Assembly: GCA_937900515.1 (NCBI GenBank) | Contig: CALCCU010000087.1 | Span: 1-33,536, forward strand | Origin: an uncultured Gammaproteobacteria bacterium | GTDB lineage: Bacteria; Pseudomonadota; Gammaproteobacteria; Nitrosococcales; Methylophagaceae | DNA: 33,536 nt | Reading direction: 5' to 3' | In this document: positions 25,850 through 33,536 of the stretch, one piece after another | Layout of the letters: each line of letters starts with the position of its first letter | How positions within the stretch are numbered: position 1 is the first letter of the stretch | Notes under the pieces: generated by a model | Databases searched by the model: none | Seen by the model: the letters and a program-made list of their open reading frames with translations, nothing else | Told to the model about the DNA's origin: nothing | Made by a program: the position numbers and the translations under genes

Positions 25850-27952
25850 ATGTCATCAGCTGACTATTTGAGAACGCCATTGCTGACTGGTAATGATATC
25901 GAAGCGAAACGTGCAGAAATAAAAGCATATTTTAATGCTACGTCTGATCGCTATGAGTCTTTGTTTGAAGTATTAATTGATGATAAAGCTTATTATCAGC
26001 GGCCTATTCCGTTGAGGCACCCACTGATTTTCTATTACGGGCATACAGCTACTTTTTTTGTTAATAAACTTATTTTGGCTGGCTTAATACAAAAGCGTAT
26101 CAACCCCGATTTTGAATCAATGTTTGCTATAGGTGTTGATGAGATGAGCTGGGATGATCTCAATCAAACTCATTATGACTGGCCGGAAGTGAGTGCTGTT
26201 AAAGCTTATCGTCAGCAAGTCCGGGCCTGTATCAATAACTTAATCGACTCGGCCCATCTGAGTTTACCGATCGATTGGGATAATCCTTGGTGGACGATTC
26301 TGATGGGCATTGAGCATGAGCAAATTCATATCGAAACATCATCTGTATTGATTCGACAACAAAATTTAGAGTGGATTAAACCTCATCCAGCTTGGAAGAC
26401 TTGTCAAAATAGCGGGCTTCCTCCTGAAAATTCATTATTAACGGTATCTGCTGGAAGGGTTGAGTTAGGTAAACCCTATGATGATCCAATTTATGGTTGG
26501 GATAATGAGTATGGTCATCATCAAGCTGATATAAAGTCATTTGAAGCAAGTAAGTACTTAGTTAGCAATTATGAGTTTTTAGCGTTTGTTGAAGCAAATG
26601 GCTATAGTAATGATGACTATTGGTTAGAAGAAGGACTGCAATGGCGTAAGTTTACCAAAGCCAAGCATCCTACCTTTTGGATAGATTCAGAACAAGGCTG
26701 GCAGTGCCGATTAATGACTGAAGTCATCGCGATGCCGTGGGATTGGCCTGTTGATGTGAATTATCATGAAGCAAAAGCATTTTGTAACTGGAAAGCTGAA
26801 CAAACTGGAGAGGCCGTTCGTTTACCCTCTGAGGATGAATGGTACAGATTGTATGAGCAGGCTGGAGTCAGTGAACTCACACAGCAGCAAGCAAGTGCTA
26901 ACTTACACTTAGACCATTACGCTTCTTCTTGTCCAATTAGCCAATTCTCTCAGGGTGAGTTTTTTGATGTGGTTGGTAATGTCTGGCAGTGGACAGAAAC
27001 GGCTATCTATCCTTTTGATGACTTCAAAGTACACCCTTATTACGATGACTTTACAATGCCAACTTATGATGGTCGGCATGGTCTGTTTAAAGGCGGCTCG
27101 TGGGCTTCGTGTGGCAATGAAACTCAACGTGCTGCTCGATATGCCTTCCGCAGGCATTTTTTCCAACATGCCGGTTTTCGCTATGTTGTCGCTGAACCAC
27201 TTAAGGAGCCTGTAGTGTCTCACTATGAAGACGATAAAATGCTATCTGAATATGCTGAATTCCATTATGGCGATAGCTATTTTGGTGTTGATAACTTCCC
27301 GCAGCGTTTAGCCCAAATTGCAATTGATGCCATGGGTGATAAACCTGCTGTTAAGGCTCTAGACTTAGGTTGTGCAGTTGGTCGAGCTAGTTTTGAGTTA
27401 GCAAAGCATTTTGATCATGTTACTGGTATAGATTTCTCAGCACGATTGATTAACCTAGGGGTTCAACTTGCAGAGCAAGGTGTGACGCGGTATAGCATCG
27501 CAGATGAAGGTGACTTGAGATTATATCGCGAGCGACATTTAGCTGATTTAGGTTTGGATGATGTTACTGATAAAGTTGAGTTTTTACAGGGTGATGCTTG
27601 TAATCTGAAACCTATTTTTACAGGCTATGATCTAGTATTAGCAGCTAACCTAATCGACCGCTTGTATGAACCAGCCTTATTCTTAAACTCAATCCATAGT
27701 CGTATTAATCAGGGCGGAGTATTAATGATTACCTCACCTTATACATGGCTTGAAGAACATACTAGTAAAGAAAATTGGGTAGGAGGCTTTAAACAGGATG
27801 GTGAAAACGTCACTACCATCGAAGGGCTTAAAGCGATGTTGGGCGAGCATTTTGAATTAATATCCGAGCAACAAGTTCCTTTCGTTATTAGAGAGACTAG
27901 TCGCAAACATCAGCATACCTTGTCAGATGTGAGCATTTGGGTGAAAAAGTAA
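25850..27952 (+). CDS. ovoA: OvoA, 5-histidylcysteine sulfoxide synthase and methyltransferase
   Basis: OvoA is the iron enzyme that joins cysteine to carbon 5 of histidine using O2, the first step of ovothiol synthesis. Its C-terminal domain methylates the imidazole in the last step. Domains in order: DinB-like (about 40-200) with His65 in YYGHTA and the HxxxHxE set His156, His160 and Glu162; FGE-sulfatase domain (about 210-460) with GNVWQWTE and GGSWAS; SAM methyltransferase (about 470-700) with ALDLGCAVGR near 502. The full 700 residues match OvoA. The ATG at 25850 is chosen over 25832 because AAGGA at 25838-25842 is seven bases before it. Confidence 0.93.
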   Translation: MSSADYLRTPLLTGNDIEAKRAEIKAYFNATSDRYESLFEVLIDDKAYYQRPIPLRHPLIFYYGHTATFFVNKLILAGLIQKRINPDFESMFAIGVDEMSWDDLNQTHYDWPEVSAVKAYRQQVRACINNLIDSAHLSLPIDWDNPWWTILMGIEHEQIHIETSSVLIRQQNLEWIKPHPAWKTCQNSGLPPENSLLTVSAGRVELGKPYDDPIYGWDNEYGHHQADIKSFEASKYLVSNYEFLAFVEANGYSNDDYWLEEGLQWRKFTKAKHPTFWIDSEQGWQCRLMTEVIAMPWDWPVDVNYHEAKAFCNWKAEQTGEAVRLPSEDEWYRLYEQAGVSELTQQQASANLHLDHYASSCPISQFSQGEFFDVVGNVWQWTETAIYPFDDFKVHPYYDDFTMPTYDGRHGLFKGGSWASCGNETQRAARYAFRRHFFQHAGFRYVVAEPLKEPVVSHYEDDKMLSEYAEFHYGDSYFGVDNFPQRLAQIAIDAMGDKPAVKALDLGCAVGRASFELAKHFDHVTGIDFSARLINLGVQLAEQGVTRYSIADEGDLRLYRERHLADLGLDDVTDKVEFLQGDACNLKPIFTGYDLVLAANLIDRLYEPALFLNSIHSRINQGGVLMITSPYTWLEEHTSKENWVGGFKQDGENVTTIEGLKAMLGEHFELISEQQVPFVIRETSRKHQHTLSDVSIWVKK

Positions 27953-29124
27953 TGACTAACTTTGATCAAATAATTGATAGAACTACGAGTGACAGTGTTA
28001 AATATGATGCACGTAAAGCAGTATTTGGTCGAGAAGATGTAACACCACTTTGGGTGGCTGATATGGATTTTCCAGTCCCTGATGCAGTGAGCAAAGCCTT
28101 AATTGAGCGGGCAAAACATCCAGTGTTTGGGTATACCTTACACTCAGACTCAATGTTTGAAGCGATGCAAGATTGGTTTTTAAAACGGCACAATTGGGTG
28201 ATAGCCCAAAAAGAGATCATTATGTGTCCTGGAGTTGTACCTTCGATGCATGCCGCTATTCTTGCTTTGTCAGAGCCAGGCGATAAAGTGATCGTGCAAC
28301 CTCCTGTTTATCCACCTTTTTTTAGCGCTGTTACGGAAACAAAGCGTGAGTTACTTTTAAACCCACTAGTAATAAAAGATAAGCAATATCAGATTGATTT
28401 TGACCATTTAGAACAATGTGCTGCACAAGGGGCAAAGCTATTATTGTTGTGCTCTCCGCATAATCCTGTCGGCCGAGTCTGGTTGAATGAAGAGTTAGAG
28501 AAATTACTTGATATAGCCCGTCGCTATGATTTGATTATTATTTCTGATGAAATTCATGCTGACTTAGTTTTTCCTCACTATCAGCATACAGCGCTTGCTA
28601 CTTTAACAGACGATGTCAGTATTGTATCTGTTGTGTCACCGAGTAAGACTTTTAATATTGCCGGTCTAGGGTTGTCCTGTTTGGTTTCTAAAAATATTGA
28701 ACATCGCAAAGCGATTAAAAAAGTATTTGAAGAGTGGCACATGAGTGCATGTAATCCTTTTAGTATTGTTGCATTTGAAGCTGCGTACCGCAATGGTGCC
28801 GATTGGTTGGATGATTTGATGGAGTATCTGGCACAAACCAAGTTAGATGTGGAAGCTTTTTTTGAGAAAAATCTACCCGCGATTAAAGTATTTGAGGCGC
28901 AAGGTACCTACTTGTTATGGCTTGATTGTCGATCATTAAACATGACGGATTCAGAGTTAAAATCCTTTTTTATTGATAAGGCAAAGTTAGGTTTAAATAC
29001 AGGATTGAGCTTTGGTGAGTCGGGTAGTGGTTTTATGAGACTTAATATTGCAGCGCCAAGAGTGGTTATTATGAAGGCGTTAAATGACCTTAAACTCGCT
29101 TTTGATAAAAGAACATCAGTTTGA
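27952..29124 (+). CDS. ovoB: PLP-dependent lyase, OvoB candidate (PatB/MalY-like)
   Basis: A 390-residue fold-type I PLP enzyme of the MalY/PatB class, which cleave carbon-sulfur bonds. The PLP lysine is Lys232 in SPSKTFNIAGL; SDEIHADLVF and CSPHNPVGRVW are family blocks, and the start gives the PatB-like VTPLWVADMDFP. Because it starts within the OvoA stop codon (TAATG), it is most simply OvoB, which cleaves the histidylcysteine sulfoxide to the free thiohistidine. By sequence alone it could also be a cystathionine beta-lyase; the coupling to ovoA decides. A GTG at 27937 would add five residues and is less likely. Confidence 0.85.
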   Translation: MTNFDQIIDRTTSDSVKYDARKAVFGREDVTPLWVADMDFPVPDAVSKALIERAKHPVFGYTLHSDSMFEAMQDWFLKRHNWVIAQKEIIMCPGVVPSMHAAILALSEPGDKVIVQPPVYPPFFSAVTETKRELLLNPLVIKDKQYQIDFDHLEQCAAQGAKLLLLCSPHNPVGRVWLNEELEKLLDIARRYDLIIISDEIHADLVFPHYQHTALATLTDDVSIVSVVSPSKTFNIAGLGLSCLVSKNIEHRKAIKKVFEEWHMSACNPFSIVAFEAAYRNGADWLDDLMEYLAQTKLDVEAFFEKNLPAIKVFEAQGTYLLWLDCRSLNMTDSELKSFFIDKAKLGLNTGLSFGESGSGFMRLNIAAPRVVIMKALNDLKLAFDKRTSV

Positions 29125-29233
29125 ATTTTTTAACTATAGTAATAGTAAAAACTTAAATCGGGAATTTCTTCACTCCTAAAATATTGTCATACTAGTGTAA
29201 AATCAAATCGTTACGATAGCACTTAATAAAGAA

Positions 29234-29249
29234 CGAAGTATTTACTTCG
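29234..29249. repeat. Near-perfect palindrome upstream of the winged-helix gene
   Basis: CGAAGTA (29234-29240) and TACTTCG (29243-29249) form a 7-bp inverted repeat with a 2-base centre, 46 bases before the ATG of the small winged-helix gene. It could be an operator, possibly autoregulatory, or an RNA stem in the leader. No clear promoter could be matched around it. Confidence 0.35.
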
Positions 29250-29294
29250 ATTTCTGATATTCAAGATGAACTTCATTGCAAAGGAAGAGTTGAA

Positions 29295-29489
29295 ATGACA
29301 ACAATTGGTACAGCAGCTGGCACCGTATGGACTTACCTCGATACGAATGGAGCAAGTAGTGCAACTAAGATAGCGAAAGACACAGGCTTGGATGCGAAAA
29401 GTGTACAACGCGCTATTGGCTGGTTGGCAAAAGAAGATAAATTACTTATTTTGACTAAAGGTCGAACAGAGACTATTTCTTTAAAATAA
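29295..29489 (+). CDS. Small winged-helix protein (DUF2582 type)
   Basis: A 64-residue protein that is one winged helix-turn-helix: GTAAGTVWTYLD, then NGASSATKIAKDTGL for the turn, DAKSVQRAIGWLAKEDKL for the recognition helix and a short wing (ILTKGRTETISL). It fits the DUF2582 family of small bacterial proteins, whose DNA target is not established. AAGGAAG lies ahead of the ATG. It is monocistronic, with its own palindrome upstream and a terminator after it. Confidence 0.82.
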   Translation: MTTIGTAAGTVWTYLDTNGASSATKIAKDTGLDAKSVQRAIGWLAKEDKLLILTKGRTETISLK

Positions 29490-29494
29490 AGATA

Positions 29495-29525
29495 AGCCTG
29501 CATGGTAGCGCATGTTGGCTTTTTT
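29495..29525. terminator. Terminator between the winged-helix gene and the cyd operon
   Basis: AGCCTGCATG (29495-29504) pairs with CATGTTGGCT (29511-29520), with one T-T mismatch and one G-T pair, around loop GTAGCG, and five T follow. It lies six bases after the winged-helix stop. On the other strand the last codon of the heme protein gene sits in the same T run, so it may end both units. Confidence 0.75.
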
Positions 29526-30081
29526 ATTGTGCTGCTTGGTGAATGGTGAATGCGCCTCGAATATCACCTACAGAAAACCCTGTTGCTTGATCGTCAGGGT
29601 ACAGTGTATGAATCCTTGCTTGCACATTAGCAGCGATATTACTGCCATGACAGGTCAAACAGACTTGCCCTGTCGGTATCGCTTTCATCATTCGCATCTC
29701 TATTCCTTCATCAGTAGATATTGCTTCGCTGAATGCTAATGAATTTATTGAATCACCGCTTTGTTTGAGATACTCGAATTGAGTCAAGATTTCAGACTCC
29801 CACTTATCTGCTTTATTCTTGTTATTGCGAACTTTGAGACTCGTACGACCTATTTTCATATTGTATTTTTGGGATAGATTTTCAGCTATCTTAGGCGCGA
29901 CTTGATTACAAACTGTAATTGCCTCAATCGGACCACCTGCCTTCATTGCAGTAATTAACTCAGCTTTTAGCGAAGTTGCAAACTCTTTGATGGCTGATTG
30001 GCTTTGTTGTGTGAATGCCAAATGTTCATTGGCGGAAGCATTAAAAGAGAGTAAAGCGGTTAATAAGATGGCTATTTTCAC
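29524..30081 (-). CDS. Secreted monoheme Tll0287/DUF3365-type cytochrome
   Basis: A 185-residue protein with a signal peptide (1-17, ending NASA) and a single heme c motif CLTCH at Cys141-His145. Upstream is the Tll0287-like (DUF3365) fold, marked by AVCNQ-like ITVCNQVAPKIAENLS and KIGRTSLKVRNNKN. Such domains occur as small heme proteins and as sensory domains in chemoreceptors and kinases, so a role in redox or ligand sensing is possible. It starts with GTG one base inside the ybgE stop codon (TAGTG), which makes it the last gene of the cyd operon. A cofactor link to oxidase bd is unproven. Confidence 0.87.
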   Translation of the reverse strand: MKIAILLTALLSFNASANEHLAFTQQSQSAIKEFATSLKAELITAMKAGGPIEAITVCNQVAPKIAENLSQKYNMKIGRTSLKVRNNKNKADKWESEILTQFEYLKQSGDSINSLAFSEAISTDEGIEMRMMKAIPTGQVCLTCHGSNIAANVQARIHTLYPDDQATGFSVGDIRGAFTIHQAAQ

Positions 30082-30356
30082 TATAAAACTCCTATTTTAT
30101 TCATAAGTATTATTAGGCTTGGAATCATGATTAACCAAGCTATTATTGGACTTAAAAGGTATCGGTATAGGCGACTGATAGGTTTAAATCCAACGCCGTG
30201 AATAAACCCTAGCATGATGCCTAATAGCAATAGCATTAAAAAATTATGATTAACGCTATTGTCGTTGTTCGTTACAGTATTTGGTGCAAGCAAAATAACC
30301 GTAGAGAGTACTATAGCGAGCAATAACGAAAGTGACTTACTTAGTGTGCCGTACAT
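30081..30356 (-). CDS. ybgE: YbgE/CydE small membrane protein of the cyd operon
   Basis: A 91-residue inner-membrane protein with three hydrophobic segments. The FIHGVGFKP block near residue 52 is the family mark of YbgE, which accompanies cydX in many gammaproteobacterial cyd operons. Its role is not settled; assembly or stability of oxidase bd is the usual suggestion. It follows cydX by four bases. Its stop codon overlaps the GTG of the heme protein. Confidence 0.88.
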   Translation of the reverse strand: MYGTLSKSLSLLLAIVLSTVILLAPNTVTNNDNSVNHNFLMLLLLGIMLGFIHGVGFKPISRLYRYLLSPIIAWLIMIPSLIILMNKIGVL

Positions 30357-30360
30357 GTTG

Positions 30361-30462
30361 TTAGTCAGCGTTATCCATATCTTCTGATTCCAGCCACATC
30401 ACGTTAATAATGCCGAAAGCGACAGCAAGAAGCACACCCAAAAGCCATGTGAAATACCACAT
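30361..30462 (-). CDS. cydX: CydX, small subunit of cytochrome bd oxidase
   Basis: A 33-residue single-span peptide starting MWYFTWLLGVLLAVAF, which matches CydX, a subunit that stabilises the heme groups of CydAB. It lies immediately after cydB. Two ATG codons stand in tandem (30465 and 30462); the second is chosen because it matches the family start MWYF and is six bases from AGGAG. The acidic tail (LESEDMDNAD) is also typical. Easily missed because of its length. Confidence 0.93.
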   Translation of the reverse strand: MWYFTWLLGVLLAVAFGIINVMWLESEDMDNAD

Positions 30463-30471
30463 CATTATCTC

Positions 30472-31614
30472 CTAATAGGTTGTATGTTGATTGCTACGAA
30501 TAAAGTGTGTGTCTAATTGACGCCACATTTTTCTATAAGTCCAAAAACTATAGAGAGCAATAATAGGTATAAAGATGACTGCCACCCAAAACATAATTTG
30601 AAGCGTCAATAAACTAGATGTTGCATCCCACAATGTTAAGCTACTGTTAATAGCTGTACTCGAAGGCATAATAAATGGAAATAAAGAAAACCCTGCAGTT
30701 AGAATGATGCCTGTAATAGCTAAGCTACTGCCCACAAAAGCTAGGCCTGCGCGATCATTATGAGCTGAGATATAAACGGTTATTGCACCCAGAAAACCTA
30801 AAATAGGTGCTGCTACCATCCATGGATATAAACCATAATTAGTCAACCATGCACCTGCTTGTTGACTGACTTGCTTCTGTTCTGGTGTAAAGGCTAAATT
30901 TGCATCAGGCATAGAGTTGATAACAAAACCATCGATGCTATAAGTAAGCCAGCCCCCTGCTGTTGCAAAAAGTATGATCAACAGTAGGGATGTCAACTTT
31001 GCAGTACTGCGTGATCGCGCTTCTAGACCATCTAAAGTACGCATTTGAAGCCATGTCGCACCATGCATTACGACCATGGTTAAACTGATAACACCAGTTA
31101 ATAAGGAGAAGGGGTTTAATAGATGTAAGAATGTGCCAGTGTAGAAAGGACGCATAAATTCATCAAAATGGAATGGCACACCAATGAGTAAATTACCAAA
31201 AGCGACGCCAAAAATCACAGGAGGAACAGCACTACCAACAAATATACCCCAGTCCCAGCTAGTACGCCAAGCAGGGCTGCTTAATTTACTACGGTAATCA
31301 AAGCCAACTGGCCGAAAGAAAAGGGCGAACAGCGTAATCATCATCGCTAAATAGAAGCCTGAGAATGCCATTGCATAAACTAAGGGCCATGCTGCAAATA
31401 GGGCTCCGCCTGCTGTTACTAACCAGACTTGATTTCCTTCCCAGTGGGGACCAATGGAATTAAGCATGATACGTCGCTCTTCATCACTATTACCTATTAA
31501 CGGCAATAATGTTCCAACGCCCATATCAAAACCGTCTGTAAGAGCAAATACAATCAGTAAAACACCTATTAGTGCCCACCAAATTAGTTTGAGTGTTTCA
31601 TAGTCTAAGGTCAT
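30472..31614 (-). CDS. cydB: Cytochrome bd ubiquinol oxidase subunit II
   Basis: CydB is the second large subunit of the bd oxidase that reduces O2 to water with quinol electrons at high affinity. The 380 residues (E. coli 379) contain eight to nine membrane spans. Conserved blocks include ALTDGFDMGVGTLLP, GPHWEGNQVWLVTAGGALFAAWP (given in part) and VPFHFDEFMRPFY. The start ATG is six bases after the cydA stop codon, so they are one unit. Nothing is missing. Confidence 0.97.
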   Translation of the reverse strand: MTLDYETLKLIWWALIGVLLIVFALTDGFDMGVGTLLPLIGNSDEERRIMLNSIGPHWEGNQVWLVTAGGALFAAWPLVYAMAFSGFYLAMMITLFALFFRPVGFDYRSKLSSPAWRTSWDWGIFVGSAVPPVIFGVAFGNLLIGVPFHFDEFMRPFYTGTFLHLLNPFSLLTGVISLTMVVMHGATWLQMRTLDGLEARSRSTAKLTSLLLIILFATAGGWLTYSIDGFVINSMPDANLAFTPEQKQVSQQAGAWLTNYGLYPWMVAAPILGFLGAITVYISAHNDRAGLAFVGSSLAITGIILTAGFSLFPFIMPSSTAINSSLTLWDATSSLLTLQIMFWVAVIFIPIIALYSFWTYRKMWRQLDTHFIRSNQHTTY

Positions 31615-31620
31615 TTTTGA

Positions 31621-33180
31621 TTATCCTTTAGGATGAATTTCAAAGTGATAACGACCTGTATGCAAACTACTAGGGCCTAATCGTGCAAAGCGAATCATCA
31701 GGTACATTTCGACAATAAATAGCAATGTATAAAAAACAATAAATGCCATTAGACTGCTGTATACCGTGTCAACGGAGATACTTGAAACGGATAAGTGTGT
31801 AGGTAAAATACCACTGATTGACCATGGTTGACGGCCTACCTCAGCAACGACCCAACCAGCTTCTGCAGCAATCCATGGCAGAGGCAGTGCGAATAAGGCT
31901 ATTCGTAATAACCAAGGTTTTTTATACTCTTGTCGTTTGGCACAGTGATAGAAAGCGAGAGCAAAGATAAGTAGCATGGCGACACCACTTGCTACCATAA
32001 TTCTGAAACTCCAAAATAATGGTGCCACAGGCGGAATTGAGTGGCGAGCAGCAAGTTTAATTTGCTCATCCGTTGCATTACTTACATCATCTGTATATTT
32101 TTTCAATAATAGCCCATATCCTAAGTCATTTTTAACTGCTTCAAAGCGTTGCTTAGTATTGTCATCTTTTTGACCGCTTCTTAGTTGCTCTAGTAGCCCA
32201 TAAGCAATTATCCCATTACGAATACGGTGCTCATTTTCAATAATAATGTCATGGATCCCCATTACTTCTTCATTAAAAGAGCGAGTTGCAATTATCCCCA
32301 TGAGGTAAGGGATCTTGATGGCATAATCTGTTTCCATTGTGTCGTCATTCGGCATACCGAATAAAGTGAATGCTGCCGGTGCTTCTTCTGTGTGCCATTC
32401 AGCTTCAATGGCGGCTAACTTAGTTTTTTGAACATCACCAATTTCATAGCCACTCTCATCACCAAGTAAAATAACTGAGAAAATAGAAGCTAAGCCAAAA
32501 CCTGCTGCGATGGCGAAAGAACGTCGTGCAAAACCAATATCACGACCTTTTAATAAATAATAAGCACTAATGCTTAATACAAACATGGCGCCTGTAACGT
32601 AACCTGCCGCGACAGTATGAATAAACTTAACCTGTGCAACAGGGTTAAGAATAACTTCTGAGAAATTAGTCATTTCCATTCGCATGGTGTCGTAATTAAA
32701 CTCTGCGCCAACTGGATTTTGCATCCAGCCATTAGCAATCAGAATCCACAAGGCAGATAGGTTTGAGCCTATAGCTACGAAAAAGGTAGACATTAAATGC
32801 TGCTGTTTGCTTAAACGATCCCAACCCAGCAAGAACATTCCCACGAATGTCGATTCGAGCATGAATGCCATCATGCCTTCTATAGCGAGTGGGGCACCAA
32901 AAATATCACCGACATAGTGAGAGTAATATGCCCAGTTAGTTCCAAATTGGAACTCCATGGTGAGTCCTGTTGTGACGCCAAGAGCAAAGTTGATAGCAAA
33001 TAATTTGCCCCAAAACTTAGTCATATCTTTATAAATCTGCTTGCCTGTCATGACATAGACAGACTCCATAATGACTAACATCCACGATAAACCGAGTGTC
33101 AATGGCACGAATATGAAGTGATACATTGCCGTAATGGCAAACTGTAATCGAGATATATCGACGAGTTCTTCAGAAATCAA
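31621..33180 (-). CDS. cydA: Cytochrome bd ubiquinol oxidase subunit I, TTG start
   Basis: CydA carries hemes b558, b595 and d and the quinol site. The 519 residues match E. coli (522). The heme ligands are His21 in MYHFIF, His in [13 protein letters not shown] and Met in [11 protein letters not shown]. The quinol-loop block is long, and [13 protein letters not shown] is intact. The gene starts with TTG, overlapping the cydP-like stop codon as TTGA. The site AAGGAG is seven bases upstream, which supports this start; a TTG suggests tuned, modest initiation or coupling. The predicted high O2 affinity suits microaerobic growth. Confidence 0.95.
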   Translation of the reverse strand: MISEELVDISRLQFAITAMYHFIFVPLTLGLSWMLVIMESVYVMTGKQIYKDMTKFWGKLFAINFALGVTTGLTMEFQFGTNWAYYSHYVGDIFGAPLAIEGMMAFMLESTFVGMFLLGWDRLSKQQHLMSTFFVAIGSNLSALWILIANGWMQNPVGAEFNYDTMRMEMTNFSEVILNPVAQVKFIHTVAAGYVTGAMFVLSISAYYLLKGRDIGFARRSFAIAAGFGLASIFSVILLGDESGYEIGDVQKTKLAAIEAEWHTEEAPAAFTLFGMPNDDTMETDYAIKIPYLMGIIATRSFNEEVMGIHDIIIENEHRIRNGIIAYGLLEQLRSGQKDDNTKQRFEAVKNDLGYGLLLKKYTDDVSNATDEQIKLAARHSIPPVAPLFWSFRIMVASGVAMLLIFALAFYHCAKRQEYKKPWLLRIALFALPLPWIAAEAGWVVAEVGRQPWSISGILPTHLSVSSISVDTVYSSLMAFIVFYTLLFIVEMYLMIRFARLGPSSLHTGRYHFEIHPKG

Positions 33181-33362
33181 TGGGGTTCTCCTTGCGCAGT
33201 ACCATGATTAAATAGTTTGTCAGCAACTGTCTGAGGGCTATCTATCGCCTGTGGCTCATCGAAAAAATAATGCCAAATGATAAATAGCAAGATAACTTTT
33301 ATTATCAGAACCACAATAATCTCCCTGAATAAGCGTTTATCTTGGGTAGGTTTGCTCACCAT
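33177..33362 (-). CDS. cydP: Small single-span membrane protein of the CydP type
   Basis: A 61-residue protein with one membrane span (about residues 17-34, [19 protein letters not shown] in part) after a basic N-terminus, and a polar C-terminus. It is first in the cyd operon, overlaps cydA by four bases and resembles the putative small oxidase subunit annotated as CydP in other proteobacteria, including the REI-x(6)-K-x(5)-I-I-W pattern. The role as a subunit is inferred from family naming and position only. Confidence 0.72.
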   Translation of the reverse strand: MVSKPTQDKRLFREIIVVLIIKVILLFIIWHYFFDEPQAIDSPQTVADKLFNHGTAQGEPH

Positions 33363-33392
33363 TTCACCGTCATTTTAGGTCAATAAATTACC

Positions 33393-33422
33393 TATATAAA
33401 ATAGGGTTACCATAATTGTAAC
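33393..33422 (-). promoter_or_regulatory. Candidate cyd promoter with a dyad at its -35 region
   Basis: On the minus strand GTTACA (33422-33417) and TATATA (33398-33393) are spaced by 18 bases, upstream of the cydP-like gene. The inverted repeat GTTAC-N7-GTAAC (33406-33422) covers the -35 element, where a repressor would act. No FNR box (TTGAT-N4-ATCAA) is visible; an ArcA-like site is not convincing. The remaining 114 bases to the window end show no gene. Confidence 0.35.
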
Positions 33423-33536
33423 AGTGAACACGATAGCTCGTTTATTGAATTGGGCTATGTGTTATTTGCCGTTTAGTTATGGCAACGAATATATTTTGTA
33501 TTAAAAACTTAATTAAAAGCATTACCTGAGTGACAG

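Noticed and set aside
29512-29739. Plus-strand open frame of 75 codons opposite the heme protein gene
   Set aside because: It lies antisense to a gene with a signal peptide and heme motif, and has no plausible ribosome-binding site or domain.
33363-33536. FNR or ArcA site upstream of the cyd operon
   Set aside because: No TTGAT-N4-ATCAA is present and the GTTA elements do not form the usual direct repeat.
1-33536. Mobile elements, CRISPR arrays, tRNA or rRNA genes
   Set aside because: None was seen on reading: no transposase or integrase, no regular spaced repeats and no cloverleaf or conserved rRNA sequence.

Overview
The window reads as chromosomal DNA of an AT-leaning gammaproteobacterium that makes pyrroloquinoline quinone (PQQ), most likely a marine methylotroph such as Methylophaga. 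That placement is inferred from the pqqABCDE operon, the gammaproteobacterial types of GlnS, SbcB, HemL, CydABX-YbgE and LigE, and a TtpC-type TonB system. I saw no rRNA, tRNA, CRISPR, insertion sequence, integrase or phage gene. Coding density is high and base use looks even throughout.

Layout. 1-5024 (+): pqqA (first base cut off), a leader with two hairpins, pqqBCDE, then an ABC-2 ATPase and permease coupled to pqqE by overlap. 5028-5495 (-): msrA. 5582-10598 (+): glnS, a Pcm-type isoaspartate methyltransferase, a rhodanese, a TolC outer-membrane channel, an isochorismatase-fold hydrolase and a small secreted protein. 10602-12113 (-): a B12-binding radical SAM protein, divergent from a cysteine-type glutathione peroxidase (12176-12652). 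12729-17667 (-): two unknown proteins, sbcB, a secreted LigE-type DNA ligase and hemL. 17971-19943 (+): a NarL-type two-component pair, followed by a non-coding stretch with three dyads and a strong terminator.

20266-29124 (+) is a long same-strand run. A complete TonB energy-transducing operon (DUF3450, TtpC-like ExbB, ExbB, ExbD, TonB, TPR protein) leads by overlap into a class II aldolase-fold gene. After a 71-bp gap come ovoA and ovoB, the two enzymes for the thiol antioxidant ovothiol. 29295-29489 (+) is a small winged-helix protein that shares a bidirectional-looking terminator with the operon opposite. 33362-29524 (-) is a six-gene cytochrome bd operon: cydP-like, cydA (TTG start), cydB, cydX (33 codons), ybgE, and a secreted monoheme Tll0287/DUF3365 protein joined to ybgE by a one-base overlap.

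The genes suggest a cell that oxidises alcohols with PQQ enzymes and invests in redox protection (MsrA, GPx, ovothiol) and in high-affinity oxygen respiration. The least explained items are the heme protein in the cyd operon, the pqqA-pqqB leader, the structured non-coding stretch at 19944-20134, the ABC exporter tied to PQQ synthesis, and the aldolase-fold gene between the TonB and ovothiol genes.
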